A DNA stretch of 64,000 bases, taken from assembly GCF_000970345.1 (NCBI RefSeq), contig NZ_LAQU01000007.1, positions 163,069 to 227,068 of the forward strand. The letters run 5' to 3'. This DNA is from Robbsia andropogonis. GTDB taxonomy: Bacteria; Pseudomonadota; Gammaproteobacteria; Burkholderiales; Burkholderiaceae. Positions 34,166 through 44,131 of the stretch are shown one piece after another (position 1 is the first letter of the stretch; every line of letters begins with the position of its first letter). A program made the translations under genes and the position numbers. The notes below the pieces were generated by a model. That model did not search any database. It had not been told where the DNA came from and was given only the letters and a program-made list of their open reading frames with translations.

Positions 34166-35167
34166 TCAAGGTGCAATGAAGACCTGCGTCCCTGCATTTT
34201 CGAAAATCTCACGCATGCCGGGGGGGGGCGGCTCGTCGGTAAAAAAGGCATGGATGCGTGACATATCGGCTAGCCGAACGAGCGCGGAGCGGCCGAATTT
34301 CGATCGATCCGCGACCAGGAACACCTGACGAGCGTTCTCGATGATCGTGGCGGTGACGCGGACCTCGCGCGTATCGAAATCGCGCAGCGTACCGTCGGAT
34401 TCGATACCCGAGACGCCGATGATGGCGAAGTCAACCTTGAATTGCTTAAAGAACTCGACCGTCATGTCGCCTACGATGCCGCGATCCCACGGCCGCACCG
34501 TGCCGCCGGCGATCATGACCTCGCAGTTTTTGTAGTCGCACATGGCACTGGCCACATGAGGGTTGTTCGTAATCACATGCAGTCCCTCGTGCCGGTGCAG
34601 GGCATGCGCGACTTCTTCGGTGGTGGTTCCCAGATTGACGAACAGCGAAGCCTGATGCGGAATGTGGCCCGCCACCAGTTGCGCGATGCGTCGCTTCTCC
34701 TCTCGAAACATCTGCTGGCGCGCCGTGTAGGCCAAGTTTTCCGCGCTCGTTGGTAGGCTGGCACCGCCATGATGGCGGCGCAGCAAGTTCTGAGCGGCGA
34801 GTTGGTTGACGTCGCGTCGAATGGTTTGATGGGTAACGGTGAGTACGCGGGCCAATTCATCCACCGTGACGAAGCCGTCGCGCTTCAATATGTCCAACAA
34901 CGCCTGTTGACGCGGATGAAGCGCGACCGGTTTTCGAGTCCCTCCTCCCATGGCGGGGTCCGCGGCCGGCGAGTAGCGAGAAGCCGATCCGGTCGTTTGA
35001 TCGATGCCGGAGGACGTTGGCGGGTTTGGCATGTGCGGCCGTGCTTCGTCTGAATTCACATCGTTCCCTAAGGCTTTTCGCATTCGTCTCATTGTGGATT
35101 CGGCGCCGGTAAGGCCGGTTGCAGCCGCAAGCGGGCGGAGGGCCTTCGCTATTGTAAAAGACCGCAT
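34166..35167 (-). CDS. glpR: DeoR-family glycerol-3-phosphate repressor
   Basis: This protein is predicted to repress glp genes in the absence of glycerol-3-phosphate. The N-terminal DeoR HTH is HPRQQALLDILKRDGFVTVDEL and VTHQTIRRDVNQLAAQNLLRRHHGG. The C-terminal sugar-phosphate domain has NLGTTTEEVAHAL, NNPHVASAM and VSGIESDGTLRDFDTRE. The HTH begins about 80 residues into the frame, so the true start is probably downstream of 35167. Met46 (35032) or Met73 (34951) are candidates; none has a clear ribosome site. The position next to glpD supports the role. Confidence 0.87.
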   Translation of the reverse strand: MRSFTIAKALRPLAAATGLTGAESTMRRMRKALGNDVNSDEARPHMPNPPTSSGIDQTTGSASRYSPAADPAMGGGTRKPVALHPRQQALLDILKRDGFVTVDELARVLTVTHQTIRRDVNQLAAQNLLRRHHGGASLPTSAENLAYTARQQMFREEKRRIAQLVAGHIPHQASLFVNLGTTTEEVAHALHRHEGLHVITNNPHVASAMCDYKNCEVMIAGGTVRPWDRGIVGDMTVEFFKQFKVDFAIIGVSGIESDGTLRDFDTREVRVTATIIENARQVFLVADRSKFGRSALVRLADMSRIHAFFTDEPPPPGMREIFENAGTQVFIAP

Positions 35168-35598
35168 GCGATTTCTTTTTTATCGGGCGCCAAGACACGA
35201 CGGAACGTTTCAGGAGCGCGCGGAGACGGCGCATGAATCGATCGTTTGTCAGTGAATTATCAGCGTAAGCGCCATATGCGTTGTGCACGTGACGAGTGGG
35301 CCGCGGTCCCGGAGATAAATCAGCGATTACCCGCGTTAGGACATTTCGCTTGAGAGCCATTCGGAAATCCGCTAGTCAAACGTGTAAAATCACGGCTGGC
35401 GACGCGGACCAGAGGCCAGTCGCGGCAAAGCGCCGCGTGGTGCCCGAAAAAGTGCGGCGATTTGACGCACGTCGACGTCGTTAATAATCAATTTCCACAA
35501 TTTTCAGTGTAAAAATGTCGCAGGTGGAGGTATTCTCTGCGCACTTCCATTCATGGGGCTCGGGCCGCGATGTGCGTCCCTGGGTATCGGAGAGGCCG
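35168..35598. other. Intergenic region upstream of cyoA
   Basis: About 430 bp hold the promoter regions of glpR and cyoABCD. A TAAAAT-type -10 lies near 35386, and an AT-rich patch lies just before 35515. An ATG at 35515 is in frame with cyoA but lacks a ribosome site. No defined operator was found. Confidence 0.4.
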
Positions 35599-36561
35599 GT
35601 GAAATATTTGAAAGAAAGGGGCGCGCCAAAGTTGGCGGGACTCCTATCCAGTAGCTTGATCTTGGGTCTGACAGGATGTAGCAGTGGCATCCTCGACCCG
35701 AAGGGCAGCATCGGGGTCCAGGAAAAGCATCTGATTGCTATTTCCACATGGGCAATGCTGATCGTCGTTATTCCGGTGATTTTCCTGTCGCTTTATTTCG
35801 CCTGGAAATACCGCGCGACGAACAAGTCCGCGGAATACCGTCCGAGCTGGGCGCACTCTACGGCCATCGAGGTGGTTGTCTGGACGATTCCGACGTTGAT
35901 CATTGCGTATCTCGCATGGTTGACCTGGGTCACGACGCACGCGCTCGATCCTTACAAACCCCTTGAGTCCAAGGTGCAGCCGCTGGAAGTGCAGGTTGTG
36001 GCATTGGACTGGAAGTGGTTGTTCATATACCCGAATCAGGGCGTGGCATCGGTGAACCAGCTGGCGTTCCCCATCAACACCCCGGTTAATTTCGAAATCA
36101 CGTCGGATTCAGTGATGAACGCGTTTTTCATCCCGCAACTTGGCGGCATGATTTACGCGATGGCGGGTATGCACACCAAGTTGCATTTGGATGCGCACGA
36201 GGTGGGTGACTACGCTGGGCTGTCGGCGAATTACAGCGGCCGTGGCTTCTCGGACATGAAGTTCCGCGCGTTGGCGATGTCGCAGTCGGATTTCGACGCA
36301 TGGGTGAAGAAAGTGAAATCTTCGAACAATGGCGCGTTGAACTTCGCTTCCTTCAAGGAACTCGCCAAGCCCAGCGAGGCAAATCCGGTTCAGTACTATC
36401 CTGCGGTGCAAGGCGATGTGTTCGGCCAGATCTTGGCGCAATACAACGTCGGCGGGAATCACATGGGCATGAAGATGGGTGAGCCGAAAGCAGAAGGCGG
36501 CGCGATGGAGGGCATGACCATGCCGCACGCGCCCATTGCTGCGTCGGCTCCCAGGGGATAA
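35599..36561 (+). CDS. cyoA: Cytochrome bo3 ubiquinol oxidase subunit II
   Basis: This is the lipoprotein subunit of the bo3 quinol oxidase. The GTG start at 35599 gives a normal lipoprotein signal (VKYLKERG... with lipobox LTGC). An ATG at 35515 would give a long leader. Motifs match CyoA: LDPKGSIGVQEKHL, VALDWKWLFIYP and NAFFIPQLGGMIYAMAGM. The Cu(A) ligands of cytochrome c oxidases are absent, which indicates a quinol oxidase. The C-terminus is Met/His-rich (GGNHMGMKMGEP). It is the first gene of cyoABCD, with the next ATG four bases after its stop. Confidence 0.93.
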   Translation: MKYLKERGAPKLAGLLSSSLILGLTGCSSGILDPKGSIGVQEKHLIAISTWAMLIVVIPVIFLSLYFAWKYRATNKSAEYRPSWAHSTAIEVVVWTIPTLIIAYLAWLTWVTTHALDPYKPLESKVQPLEVQVVALDWKWLFIYPNQGVASVNQLAFPINTPVNFEITSDSVMNAFFIPQLGGMIYAMAGMHTKLHLDAHEVGDYAGLSANYSGRGFSDMKFRALAMSQSDFDAWVKKVKSSNNGALNFASFKELAKPSEANPVQYYPAVQGDVFGQILAQYNVGGNHMGMKMGEPKAEGGAMEGMTMPHAPIAASAPRG

Positions 36562-36564
36562 AGC

Positions 36565-38547
36565 ATGTTTGGAAAACTTACACTAGCGGATATTCCGTAT
36601 AACGTGCCCATCGTGGCCGGTGTCGGTATCGTCATTATTCTGGGCGGTCTCGCGCTACTCGCCCTGATCACGTATTACAAGAAGTGGACCTACCTCTGGA
36701 AAGAGTGGATCACGACGGTTGATCACAAGAAGCTCGGGGTGATGTACATCATCGTCGCGCTGGTGATGCTGATCCGCGGTTTTTCGGATGCGATCATGAT
36801 GCGCTCGCAGTTGGCGCTGGCCTATGATGCCCCCGGATACCTGCCGCCTCATCACTACGACCAGATCTTCTCCGCGCATGGCGTCATCATGATTTTCTTC
36901 ATGGCGATGACGTTCATGATCGGCCTGATGAATATTGTCGTGCCGTTGCAGATTGGTGCACGCGACGTGGCGTTTCCCTTCCTGAACTCGATGAGTTTCT
37001 GGATGACGGCATCAGCCGTGATCCTGATCAACCTGTCGCTGCTGGTTGGCGAGTTCGCGCAGACTGGCTGGCTGGCGTATCCGCCGTTATCGGAGATGCA
37101 GTTCAGTCCGGGTGTCGGGGTGGATTACTACATCTGGGCGTTGCAGATATCCGGGGTGGGTACGTTGCTCACGGGTGTGAACTTCTTCGTCACCATCGTG
37201 AAGATGCGCGCACCTGGCATGACGTATTGGAAGCTCCCCGTTTTCACGTGGACGGCGTTGTGTACCAACGTGCTGATCATGGCGGCGTTCCCGATCCTGA
37301 CCGTCACGCTGGCGTTGCTGGGCTTGGATCGATATCTGGGCATGCACTTCTTCACCAATGATGGTGGCGGCAACCAGATGATGTATCTGAATCTGATCTG
37401 GGCGTGGGGCCACCCCGAGGTGTACATCCTGATCTTGCCAGCGTTCGGTATCTTCTCTGAAGTTGTCTCGACGTTCGCGCGCAAGCCGTTGTTCGGCTAC
37501 AAGACGATGGTCTATGCCACGTGCTCGATCATGGTCCTGTCGTTCGTCGTATGGCTGCACCACTTCTTCACGATGGGGTCCGGCGCCGATGTCAACGCGT
37601 TTTTCGGCATCACTACGATGATCATCGCGATCCCGACGGGGGTGAAGATCTTCAATTGGCTATTTACGATCTACAAGGGTCGCGTGCAATACCATCCGTC
37701 GATTCTGTGGACGATCGGCTTCATGGTCACGTTCACGATCGGCGGCATGACCGGTGTGATGCTGGCGATTCCGGGCGCGGACTTCGTGCTGCATAACTCG
37801 CTGTTCCTGATCGCCCACTTCCACAACGTCATCATCGGCGGCGTGGTGTTCGGTTACCTGGCGGGTTTTGCCTACTGGTTCCCGAAAGCGTTCGGCTTCA
37901 AGTTGAATGAAAAGTGGGGCAAGGCATCATTCTGGTTCTGGCTGGTCGGATTCTATGTTGCCTTCATGCCGCTGTACGTGCTGGGCTTCATGGGTGCAAC
38001 GCGTCGTATGAATCACTACGACAATCCGGAATGGCATCCGTGGATGATCATCGCATTCGTCGGCGCGGTGCTGGTCCTGTGCGGCATCATTTGCCAACTG
38101 GTGCAGATCTACGTGTCGATCCGCGATCGTGACTTGCCGGGCAACCGTGATTTCACGGGCGATCCGTGGAATGGCCGTACGCTGGAATGGGCGGTTGCAT
38201 CGCCGCCGCCGTCGTATAACTTTGCAATCATCCCGCACGTGGAAGAGCTGGATCACTTCCACCATGCGAAGCAGCACGTCAAGGAAACCACGCCGCCGGT
38301 GTACACGGACATCCATATGCCGCGTAATACATCGACCGGCTTCTTGATCGGCATGTTCGCAACGGCGATGGGTTTCGGGGCGGTCTGGTATATGTGGTGG
38401 TTGGCGATTGCCGGCTTCCTGGGCATCGTGATCACTGCGATCGTGCGCTGCTCGGATAACGACATTGATTTCTACATTCCGGCGTCTGAAGTGAAGGCGA
38501 CCGAAGAAGCGATTGCACGACGCGTCGCCATGGCGGAGGCAAACTGA
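36565..38547 (+). CDS. cyoB: Cytochrome bo3 ubiquinol oxidase subunit I
   Basis: This is the catalytic heme-copper subunit (660 aa; E. coli CyoB 663). It reduces oxygen to water with electrons from ubiquinol and pumps protons. Key features are the low-spin heme site [13 protein letters not shown], the Cu(B)/active-site [13 protein letters not shown] with the His-Tyr pair, WLHHFFTMG, and [17 protein letters not shown] near the second heme histidines. Fifteen membrane segments are expected. Its stop overlaps the cyoC start by one base. Confidence 0.97.
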   Translation: MFGKLTLADIPYNVPIVAGVGIVIILGGLALLALITYYKKWTYLWKEWITTVDHKKLGVMYIIVALVMLIRGFSDAIMMRSQLALAYDAPGYLPPHHYDQIFSAHGVIMIFFMAMTFMIGLMNIVVPLQIGARDVAFPFLNSMSFWMTASAVILINLSLLVGEFAQTGWLAYPPLSEMQFSPGVGVDYYIWALQISGVGTLLTGVNFFVTIVKMRAPGMTYWKLPVFTWTALCTNVLIMAAFPILTVTLALLGLDRYLGMHFFTNDGGGNQMMYLNLIWAWGHPEVYILILPAFGIFSEVVSTFARKPLFGYKTMVYATCSIMVLSFVVWLHHFFTMGSGADVNAFFGITTMIIAIPTGVKIFNWLFTIYKGRVQYHPSILWTIGFMVTFTIGGMTGVMLAIPGADFVLHNSLFLIAHFHNVIIGGVVFGYLAGFAYWFPKAFGFKLNEKWGKASFWFWLVGFYVAFMPLYVLGFMGATRRMNHYDNPEWHPWMIIAFVGAVLVLCGIICQLVQIYVSIRDRDLPGNRDFTGDPWNGRTLEWAVASPPPSYNFAIIPHVEELDHFHHAKQHVKETTPPVYTDIHMPRNTSTGFLIGMFATAMGFGAVWYMWWLAIAGFLGIVITAIVRCSDNDIDFYIPASEVKATEEAIARRVAMAEAN

Positions 38548-39185
38548 TGTCGAATGCACATCAAAGCACCGGACCGGCCGCGACCGCGGCAGGTTTGACT
38601 GCGGAACATGAACACGAGCATCACGATCACAGCGGCACAACGACGTTCGGTTTCTGGCTGTACCTGATGACCGACTGTATTTTGTTCGGTACGCTGTTCG
38701 CGGTGTTCGCCGTGATGCACAACGAGTACGCCGGCGGACCTGGACCGAAGGAACTGTTCGAACTAAAGGGCGTGGCGTTTGAAACGGCGGCCCTGTTGTT
38801 AAGCTCGATCACGTACGGCTTCGCGATGCTGTGCGGCTACAAGGGCAATCGAAGCGGCGTGATGGGCTGGTTGCTCGTGACGTTGCTGCTGGGGATTACC
38901 TTCGTGACGCTGGAAGTGCATGAATTCGCGCTGTTGATCGCGGACGGTCATGGTCCGCAACAAAGCGGGTTCCTCTCCGCCTTCTTTACGCTGGTGGCCA
39001 CGCACGGTATCCACGTGACGCTGGGCATGGTGTGGATGGTCGTGATGATGTTCCAGGTCATGGGTAAGAACGGTTTGAACCAGCGTGTCATGACGCGCTT
39101 GTCTTGCCTCAGCTTGTTCTGGCACTTCCTGGACGTGATCTGGATTTGCGTTTTCACCTTCGTTTATCTCGTGAGCATGGTCTGA
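38547..39185 (+). CDS. cyoC: Cytochrome bo3 ubiquinol oxidase subunit III
   Basis: This is a membrane subunit of 212 aa (E. coli 204) with five hydrophobic helices and the family pattern FGFWLYLMTDCILFGTLFA. Later motifs are LEVHEFALLIADGHGPQQSGFLSAFF and THGIHVTLGMVW. The N-terminus is His-rich (EHEHEHHDHS). It overlaps cyoB at the start and cyoD at the end (ATGA), so the operon is translationally coupled. Confidence 0.95.
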   Translation: MSNAHQSTGPAATAAGLTAEHEHEHHDHSGTTTFGFWLYLMTDCILFGTLFAVFAVMHNEYAGGPGPKELFELKGVAFETAALLLSSITYGFAMLCGYKGNRSGVMGWLLVTLLLGITFVTLEVHEFALLIADGHGPQQSGFLSAFFTLVATHGIHVTLGMVWMVVMMFQVMGKNGLNQRVMTRLSCLSLFWHFLDVIWICVFTFVYLVSMV

Positions 39186-39535
39186 TGGCGAATACGAATA
39201 CTCATTCCCACGACGGGCACGGCGCCGGCGGCGAAGGCCACGGCAGCTACAAGTCGTACATTATCGGTTTCATTTTTTCAGTGATTCTGACTGCGCTGTC
39301 GTTCGGCGTGGTCATGGGCGAGATGTTTCCGCCCGGGACCGAAGTGCCGGTGCTTGCCATCCTTGCGCTGGTTCAAGTATTGGTCCATCTGACGTATTTC
39401 CTGCATATGAACGGTACGTCGGCACAGCGTTGGAACGTTGTTGCATTTACGTTCACCGTGCTGACCGCGGCCATCGTCATCGGTGGTTCGATCTGGATCA
39501 TGCACAATGTTGCAACCAATATGATGTTGCGCTGA
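39185..39535 (+). CDS. cyoD: Cytochrome bo3 ubiquinol oxidase subunit IV
   Basis: This is a small subunit of 116 aa with three membrane helices (from about residue 26) and the family block LVQVLVHLTYFLHMNG. The N-terminus is His/Gly-rich (NTHSHDGHGAGGEGHG). The start at 39185 overlaps the cyoC stop; a longer frame from 39104 is not needed. It needs the other three subunits for assembly of the oxidase. No cyoE (heme O synthase) follows; the operon ends here with a terminator. Confidence 0.93.
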   Translation: MANTNTHSHDGHGAGGEGHGSYKSYIIGFIFSVILTALSFGVVMGEMFPPGTEVPVLAILALVQVLVHLTYFLHMNGTSAQRWNVVAFTFTVLTAAIVIGGSIWIMHNVATNMMLR

Positions 39536-39585
39536 TCCCTCTGTGAGACGCGGCGCTTGTCTCTGATGACGTCGCGGACAACATT

Positions 39586-39622
39586 GAAAAACCTCGTGGA
39601 CCTAGTCCGCGAGGTTTTTTTT
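39586..39622 (+). terminator. Terminator of cyoABCD
   Basis: A stem CCTCG-T-GGAC / GTCC-G-CGAGG (with a U-G pair) flanked by A- and T-runs ends in TTTTTTTT. It works well on the plus strand and, with the A run, possibly on both. Confidence 0.9.
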
Positions 39623-40019
39623 CATCTGAATCTCTACGCTTTGTCGTGGTTACCTGTCTCTGTACTCCCGCTAGTTGGCCTTCGTGGATGGGATGTCGGG
39701 CGTAGGCAAGAAGGCGGCAGGCTGGGTTCCATATGATTGCTCCCCGCGTGGCGTCGATGTGGACCGTGCCGAGCGCTTGCGAATGTGTCCAGCCCTGGAC
39801 GGGGCCGATCAAGGCCGTATCAGGGGCCCTTCCGCCACGGCACGATGGCGCGTATAGGGCTCCGGAAGTCATGCGGATGCTGCCGATCAGGCTGATGCAT
39901 TATATGAGGGGTTAATGCAAGAGGCCGTATCGGCGAGGGTGGTAGTCGTTCGGGTGGGGCGTTCAATCGTTCGACACCGCACCGTAGGCAACGGATGGGC
40001 GCGACCTGAAGAGGGGAAT
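39623..40019. other. Gene-poor stretch after cyoD
   Basis: No credible gene lies here. Small frames (for example 39675-39857) lack ribosome sites and good composition. The region separates the cyo terminator from the porin terminator. Confidence 0.5.
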
Positions 40020-40049
40020 AAAAAAATCCCGGTGCAGGACCGGGATTTT
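40020..40049 (-). terminator. Terminator of the porin gene
   Basis: A stem AAAATCCCGG/CCGGGATTTT with a 7-base loop is followed on the minus strand by a run of seven T. It is about 115 bp after the porin stop. Confidence 0.85.
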
Positions 40050-40164
40050 GGAATGGATCGCAGAGTGCTTTCCGTGGCGTGCGCTACCGCCCAAGGGGAC
40101 AAATGCGCGTCGGAAGACGCGGAAGCCGCTTGCCCCTTGAGCGCGTGTACGAGGTAGATGCCGA

Positions 40165-41316
40165 TTAGAAGCGGTGACGCATACCCAGGGTCACGGCCAC
40201 TTGATTGCCCGTTGAGGAAGGCGACAGCGAGCCGATCGCGGCGAAGTTGGACACGCCGTTACCCAGGGAGCCGGTAGCACGCTGGTACACGCCTTCCAGG
40301 TAGACGTCGGTGCGCTTGCTCAACGAATAATCGCTCTGGAGCGTCACTTGTTGCCACTTCGGGTGGCCGGTGCCGTTGGCGCCGCTGGCCTTGCCGTCCG
40401 TGAACGTATAGGCCGCTGACAGGTTTAACGCCGGGGTCAGTGCGTAGCGGCCGTTCACTTCATAATTGCTCAAGTGCAGATTCGAGCCGTTCAGGCCGCC
40501 GTAGGTGTTGCCACCCAGTTCGATGCCGCCGATGCCGTCCAGATGCGTATTCGTATAGACGAAACCCAGGGTTGCCGGGCCGAACGAGTAGTTCAGGCCA
40601 GCGCCGAAGGTACGTTGCAAGTCGGCCGCGACCGTCGCCGAACCGTTACCCAGCGTGGTGGCGCCACCGGACGTCTTGCCGCCGTTGTTTTGTTGCAGGT
40701 AAGACGCTGAGGCGGAGATCGGACCGTTGTTGTACGACACACCTGCGCTGTAAGCACGGTTGTTGGAGAACCCGGACGCGTTACTGAAGCCGTACATTCC
40801 GCCGAATTCGAGGCCGTTGTAGTTGGCGCTACGATACTTGACCGCGTTCTTGATCGACGAGATAGCGTTCAAGTCATCGTTGTTAAACGGGTGGGCGGCC
40901 AGGTTGTTGCCATAGCCTTGGCCCGAAGCCGACAGCGGACCCAGGAAATCGACTGCCGAGCTGTATTGGCGGCCGAGGGTAAATGTACCGTATTGATCGC
41001 TCTTCAAGCCGACATAGGCTTGGCGATTGAATTCCGTCCCACTTTCCGTGCTCGTTCCGCTATTCAGGTTGAAGCCGTTTTCCAAGGTGAACAGGGCATG
41101 GAGGCCACCGCCCAGATCTTCGCTGCCACGCAATCCCCAGTACGAATTGGAAAGGTTACTGCTGCCTTCCGCCCATTTTGCGCCGTTGCTTGCGTTGTTC
41201 GTATACACCAGACCGGCGTCCAGCGCGCCGTACAGCGTCACACTGCTTTGCGCGTGTGCGTTGATCGCAAAAGCCGAGGCGCCAGCCAGTGCCGCAGCCA
41301 TCAGAGTCTTCTTCAT
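40165..41316 (-). CDS. Gram-negative trimeric porin
   Basis: This is an outer-membrane diffusion porin of 383 aa. It has the start MKKTLMAAALAGASAFAINA (signal peptide, cut after HAQ) and the mature SSVTLYGALDAGLVYT. It carries the beta-barrel repeats common to Burkholderia OmpC/Opc-type porins and ends in an aromatic residue (MRHRF). The start at 41316 has GGAGAG; the longer frame to 41475 is artefact. An AT-rich promoter region lies upstream. Confidence 0.92.
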   Translation of the reverse strand: MKKTLMAAALAGASAFAINAHAQSSVTLYGALDAGLVYTNNASNGAKWAEGSSNLSNSYWGLRGSEDLGGGLHALFTLENGFNLNSGTSTESGTEFNRQAYVGLKSDQYGTFTLGRQYSSAVDFLGPLSASGQGYGNNLAAHPFNNDDLNAISSIKNAVKYRSANYNGLEFGGMYGFSNASGFSNNRAYSAGVSYNNGPISASASYLQQNNGGKTSGGATTLGNGSATVAADLQRTFGAGLNYSFGPATLGFVYTNTHLDGIGGIELGGNTYGGLNGSNLHLSNYEVNGRYALTPALNLSAAYTFTDGKASGANGTGHPKWQQVTLQSDYSLSKRTDVYLEGVYQRATGSLGNGVSNFAAIGSLSPSSTGNQVAVTLGMRHRF

Positions 41317-42579
41317 AGTCTCTCCAGATTCTAGGTAAACGAAGGCATTGAAAGGAATCGTGAGATTTGATGACGAGCGGCCGAAACGGGGGTATCGACT
41401 TACACGTATCAAAATTTTCTGACTACCTTTCGACACATCGGGACTGAGTGTAGAAGACGCTGTGCTGTGTGACACGCCAATTAATGCAACAAACTATTGT
41501 TGGTGTTTTTCCACAACGACCTTAAAAGCAGTCAATTTGACGTCTTTTGTAGTCATTTCTGTTCATTGTGTAACACCGTATTACGATTTTCCGCGTGATG
41601 AGCCATGTAGTTATATTGCAACAATTTGTCCGGTCATTTCGTAAGTTTATGTATAGGCGAAGAAATTTGACCGAATGAAAACGGGGCAATGTGGCTTGTC
41701 ATTGTGATTCAGGATAAATCGACGGAGCGGTGTGAAGCGGTCGTTACAGGAGATCACGATGCATGACGGGCGATCGTGTAGAAATAATGCGAAAGTTTTG
41801 GTTGTTTTGTTACGAAATGCGCTTGCGCGACCAGGGAGTGTGGTCTACGACCCCAGTTTCCAGCGATCGAGAGATGGCATTGCTGTCGTCCTTCCTTTGA
41901 TTCCACGATCGCGATCGTGGTGTCGCGTTACAGCTGTTTGAGAAAGAAGGGGCGGGCATCTGCGTGCATCCGACCGCAGCCCCAATGCTTCACTGAAGCC
42001 ATGCTTTCACGACGATAATTAACAGCAAACAAGTTGGCCGTACCATGGGCAGGCGAGCGTGCAGATCGTTGGGCTGGGCATCCAGGCGGGTACTGTTCGA
42101 CGCCACCATGATCGTGCAGCACGAGTGTTATCGGAGATGCCCTGAAGCGCTTGAATGTCTACGTTTGGGCGGATCGAACCGGGCGCCGCTATCTCATCCG
42201 GGGTGGGCATAGCACGGGATCGGCGTCATCAATCGCGCACGTGCTGCAACCGGACCACGAATGTTCATTTCCATCATGGTGCCGCTCTCCTGAACAGAAT
42301 TTCCTTTTCCGTAGATTACGGATGAAGCAGCTAAACGGAAATTCGGCTGTTTGTAGCAAGGAAGTCTCTGAGACAACCGGGCACAGCCATGTTGTCCACA
42401 CGTGCCTCGATGTCTTGTCGGGCGTAGTGGTATTCGCATCAGGAGCGAGTGTGACTACACATAAATGACGAATGACCTGATTCGTGCGGAATCACATGTT
42501 TGTTCGCAGGACAAGGCGTGCCATCAGCGGATGGCACGCTGTGGCCGCTGCGACAATGTGGGAGGTGATGGGTGATTTG
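41317..42579. other. Long gene-poor region between porin and tRNA-Lys
   Basis: About 1.26 kb contain only unlikely short frames. The first 300-400 bp are AT-rich and probably hold the porin promoter and its operators. The rest has no recognised gene, repeat family or known RNA. An 18-bp perfect palindrome lies within it. Confidence 0.5.
41903..41920. repeat. 18-bp perfect palindrome
   Basis: CCACGATCGCGATCGTGG is self-complementary over 18 bases. No gene flanks it closely. It could be a regulator site or a chance structure. Confidence 0.6.
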
Positions 42580-42620
42580 TCGGAAAAAGAAAAAGGGTCT
42601 AAGCCGAAGCTAGACCCTTT
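42580..42620 (-). terminator. Terminator of the tRNA-Lys transcript
   Basis: A 10-bp stem AAAGGGTCTA/TAGACCCTTT is followed on the minus strand by TTCTTTTTC. It lies just downstream of tRNA-Lys. Confidence 0.85.
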
Positions 42621-42628
42621 CTTTATCT

Positions 42629-42704
42629 TGGTAGGCCCTGCGAGACTCGAACTCGCGACCAACGGATTAAAAGTCCGCTGCTCTACCAACTGAGCTAAGG
42701 ACCC
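42629..42704 (-). tRNA. tRNA-Lys (anticodon TTT)
   Basis: This is a 76-base tRNA with all arms: acceptor stem starting GGGTCC, D loop with AGTTGGTAGAG, anticodon stem-loop GGACTTTTAATCC with TTT, T arm with GTTCGAA, and an encoded CCA end. It lies downstream of cpoB (its 5' end 131 bp below the cpoB stop), like the lysine tRNA after ybgF in enteric bacteria. The hairpin just below it terminates the transcript. Confidence 0.97.
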
Positions 42705-42834
42705 AAGAGAGTCGCAGATTATAGGCGACTTACCGTGGTCCGTCAAGAAATTCCGCCAGAAGTGCGAAAACGGCGTTAGCTATCAGCCTCGCATCGTCGA
42801 GCTCGGGCCTTGGCGTACCGCCTTCGAACCGTTG

Positions 42835-43599
42835 TCACTTCATTTTGGACAAGCGGTCTTGTGCGGTGGTGGCCGACTGTGAGCCGGCGTACTGTGCAAC
42901 CACCTGCTGCAGCGTCTTGCGTGCTGCTGCACGTTCGCCTTGTTCCGACTGATTCGTCGCGATTTGCAACAACGCGTCTGGCGCACGTGGGTGCGTAGGA
43001 TAGCTGTCGACAACCTGTTTCAGCGTGGCAGTCGATTTCTTATAGTCGCGTAATGCGTAGTACGCATTGCCGAGCCAGAACAGGGCAGTAGGGCGGTATG
43101 GACTTTGTGGGTAGGCGTCGACGAAGTCGCTGAACGACGCACTCGCACCCTTGAAGTCACCGCTACGGAACTGTTGCAATGCCGCGTTGAACTTGGCTGA
43201 CTCACCTGGCTGGACCGTACCTTGCACGCCGTCCACGGTCTGCTGTTGCGGCTCAAGCTTCTTCAGGCGACCGTCTAGATCCGTGTAGTAATCCTTTTCC
43301 GTCTGCTGCACCGTGGCGAGCTGGTTCGTCAGGTCTTCGTTTTGTCCCCGAACCTGTGCGACCTGTTGATTCAACTGGTCGTTACGATTCTGAAGGTCGA
43401 TCACCGCCCGCTGAGCAGCGGACAGCTGAGCATTTGTGTTATCCAGGCGTTGGCGGAGTTCCAGAATCGCCTTGCGTGCTTCGTCGTCGCTGAAAGCGTG
43501 GGCGGGCGCTGTGAACAGCGCGCCCCACGCGAGCAGCGCAACGAAAGCCGTCCGGGCAATGCCCCTCGTGGATGGGGGCGTGAACGAGTTTCGTTGCAT
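42835..43599 (-). CDS. cpoB: Tol-Pal coordinator CpoB (YbgF)
   Basis: This is a 254-aa periplasmic protein with a signal peptide (cleavage about residue 35, after AHA). A coiled-coil trimer segment (residues 40-115) is rich in Gln/Leu/Asn. TPR repeats follow (about 130-250; FNAALQQFRSGDFKGASASF, AYPQSPYRPTALFWLGNAYY, YPTHPRAPDALLQIA). It links the Tol machine with cell-wall synthesis during division. It is the last gene of the ybgC-tolQRAB-pal-cpoB set. Confidence 0.92.
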   Translation of the reverse strand: MQRNSFTPPSTRGIARTAFVALLAWGALFTAPAHAFSDDEARKAILELRQRLDNTNAQLSAAQRAVIDLQNRNDQLNQQVAQVRGQNEDLTNQLATVQQTEKDYYTDLDGRLKKLEPQQQTVDGVQGTVQPGESAKFNAALQQFRSGDFKGASASFSDFVDAYPQSPYRPTALFWLGNAYYALRDYKKSTATLKQVVDSYPTHPRAPDALLQIATNQSEQGERAAARKTLQQVVAQYAGSQSATTAQDRLSKMK

Positions 43600-43607
43600 C
43601 GGTTTTT

Positions 43608-44111
43608 TTATTGATAGATCAGATCAGCACGGCGGTCTTGTGCATACGCGTCTTCACCGTCACCTGATGCCTTGGTCTTGCCCAGGCTGACCGATTCGAT
43701 TTGCGATTGCGACACACCCAGCGTTTCCAGGACACGTGCCACTGCTGCCGCACGCTTCTGGCCCAGTGCCAGATTGTACTCTTCCGTGCCGCGCGGGTCC
43801 GTATTGCCTTGGATCAGCACATGGCGTTCCGGATGCGACTTCAAGTAATCGGCATGAGCCTGCAGCACTTGCTGGTACTGATCGCTGACCGTGTAGCTGT
43901 CGAAGTCGAAGTACACGCTACGCTTTGCCAGCGGGCTGTTCGGATCGTTCAACGGATCCACATTCACTTGCTGGACCGCATTCGGATTCGGCTGCGTGCC
44001 GTAGCCCGAACCCGAAGCGTTTGCGTCCTTGTCCATCTTGACGCCCGAATGACAGGCGGCCAGCAGGCCAACCAAGCCGACGATCGCGGCACCACGAAGC
44101 TGACGAACCAT
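43608..44111 (-). CDS. pal: Peptidoglycan-associated lipoprotein Pal
   Basis: This is a 167-aa outer-membrane lipoprotein. The lipobox VGLLAACHS gives an acylated Cys at residue 20. The OmpA-like peptidoglycan-binding domain has VYFDFDSYTV, IQGNTDPRGTEEYNLALGQKRA and AYAQDRRADLIYQ, the usual diaminopimelate-binding residues. It anchors the outer membrane to the wall and interacts with TolB. Confidence 0.96.
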   Translation of the reverse strand: MVRQLRGAAIVGLVGLLAACHSGVKMDKDANASGSGYGTQPNPNAVQQVNVDPLNDPNSPLAKRSVYFDFDSYTVSDQYQQVLQAHADYLKSHPERHVLIQGNTDPRGTEEYNLALGQKRAAAVARVLETLGVSQSQIESVSLGKTKASGDGEDAYAQDRRADLIYQ

Positions 44112-44131
44112 TTTTACTTCTCCTTTTTGTG

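Noticed and set aside
39915..40157. 80-aa ORF between cyoD and the porin
   Set aside because: It runs through the porin terminator and has no ribosome site.
42151..42468. 105-aa ORF in the gene-poor region
   Set aside because: Unlikely composition (many Ser, Cys, His), no ribosome site and no family.
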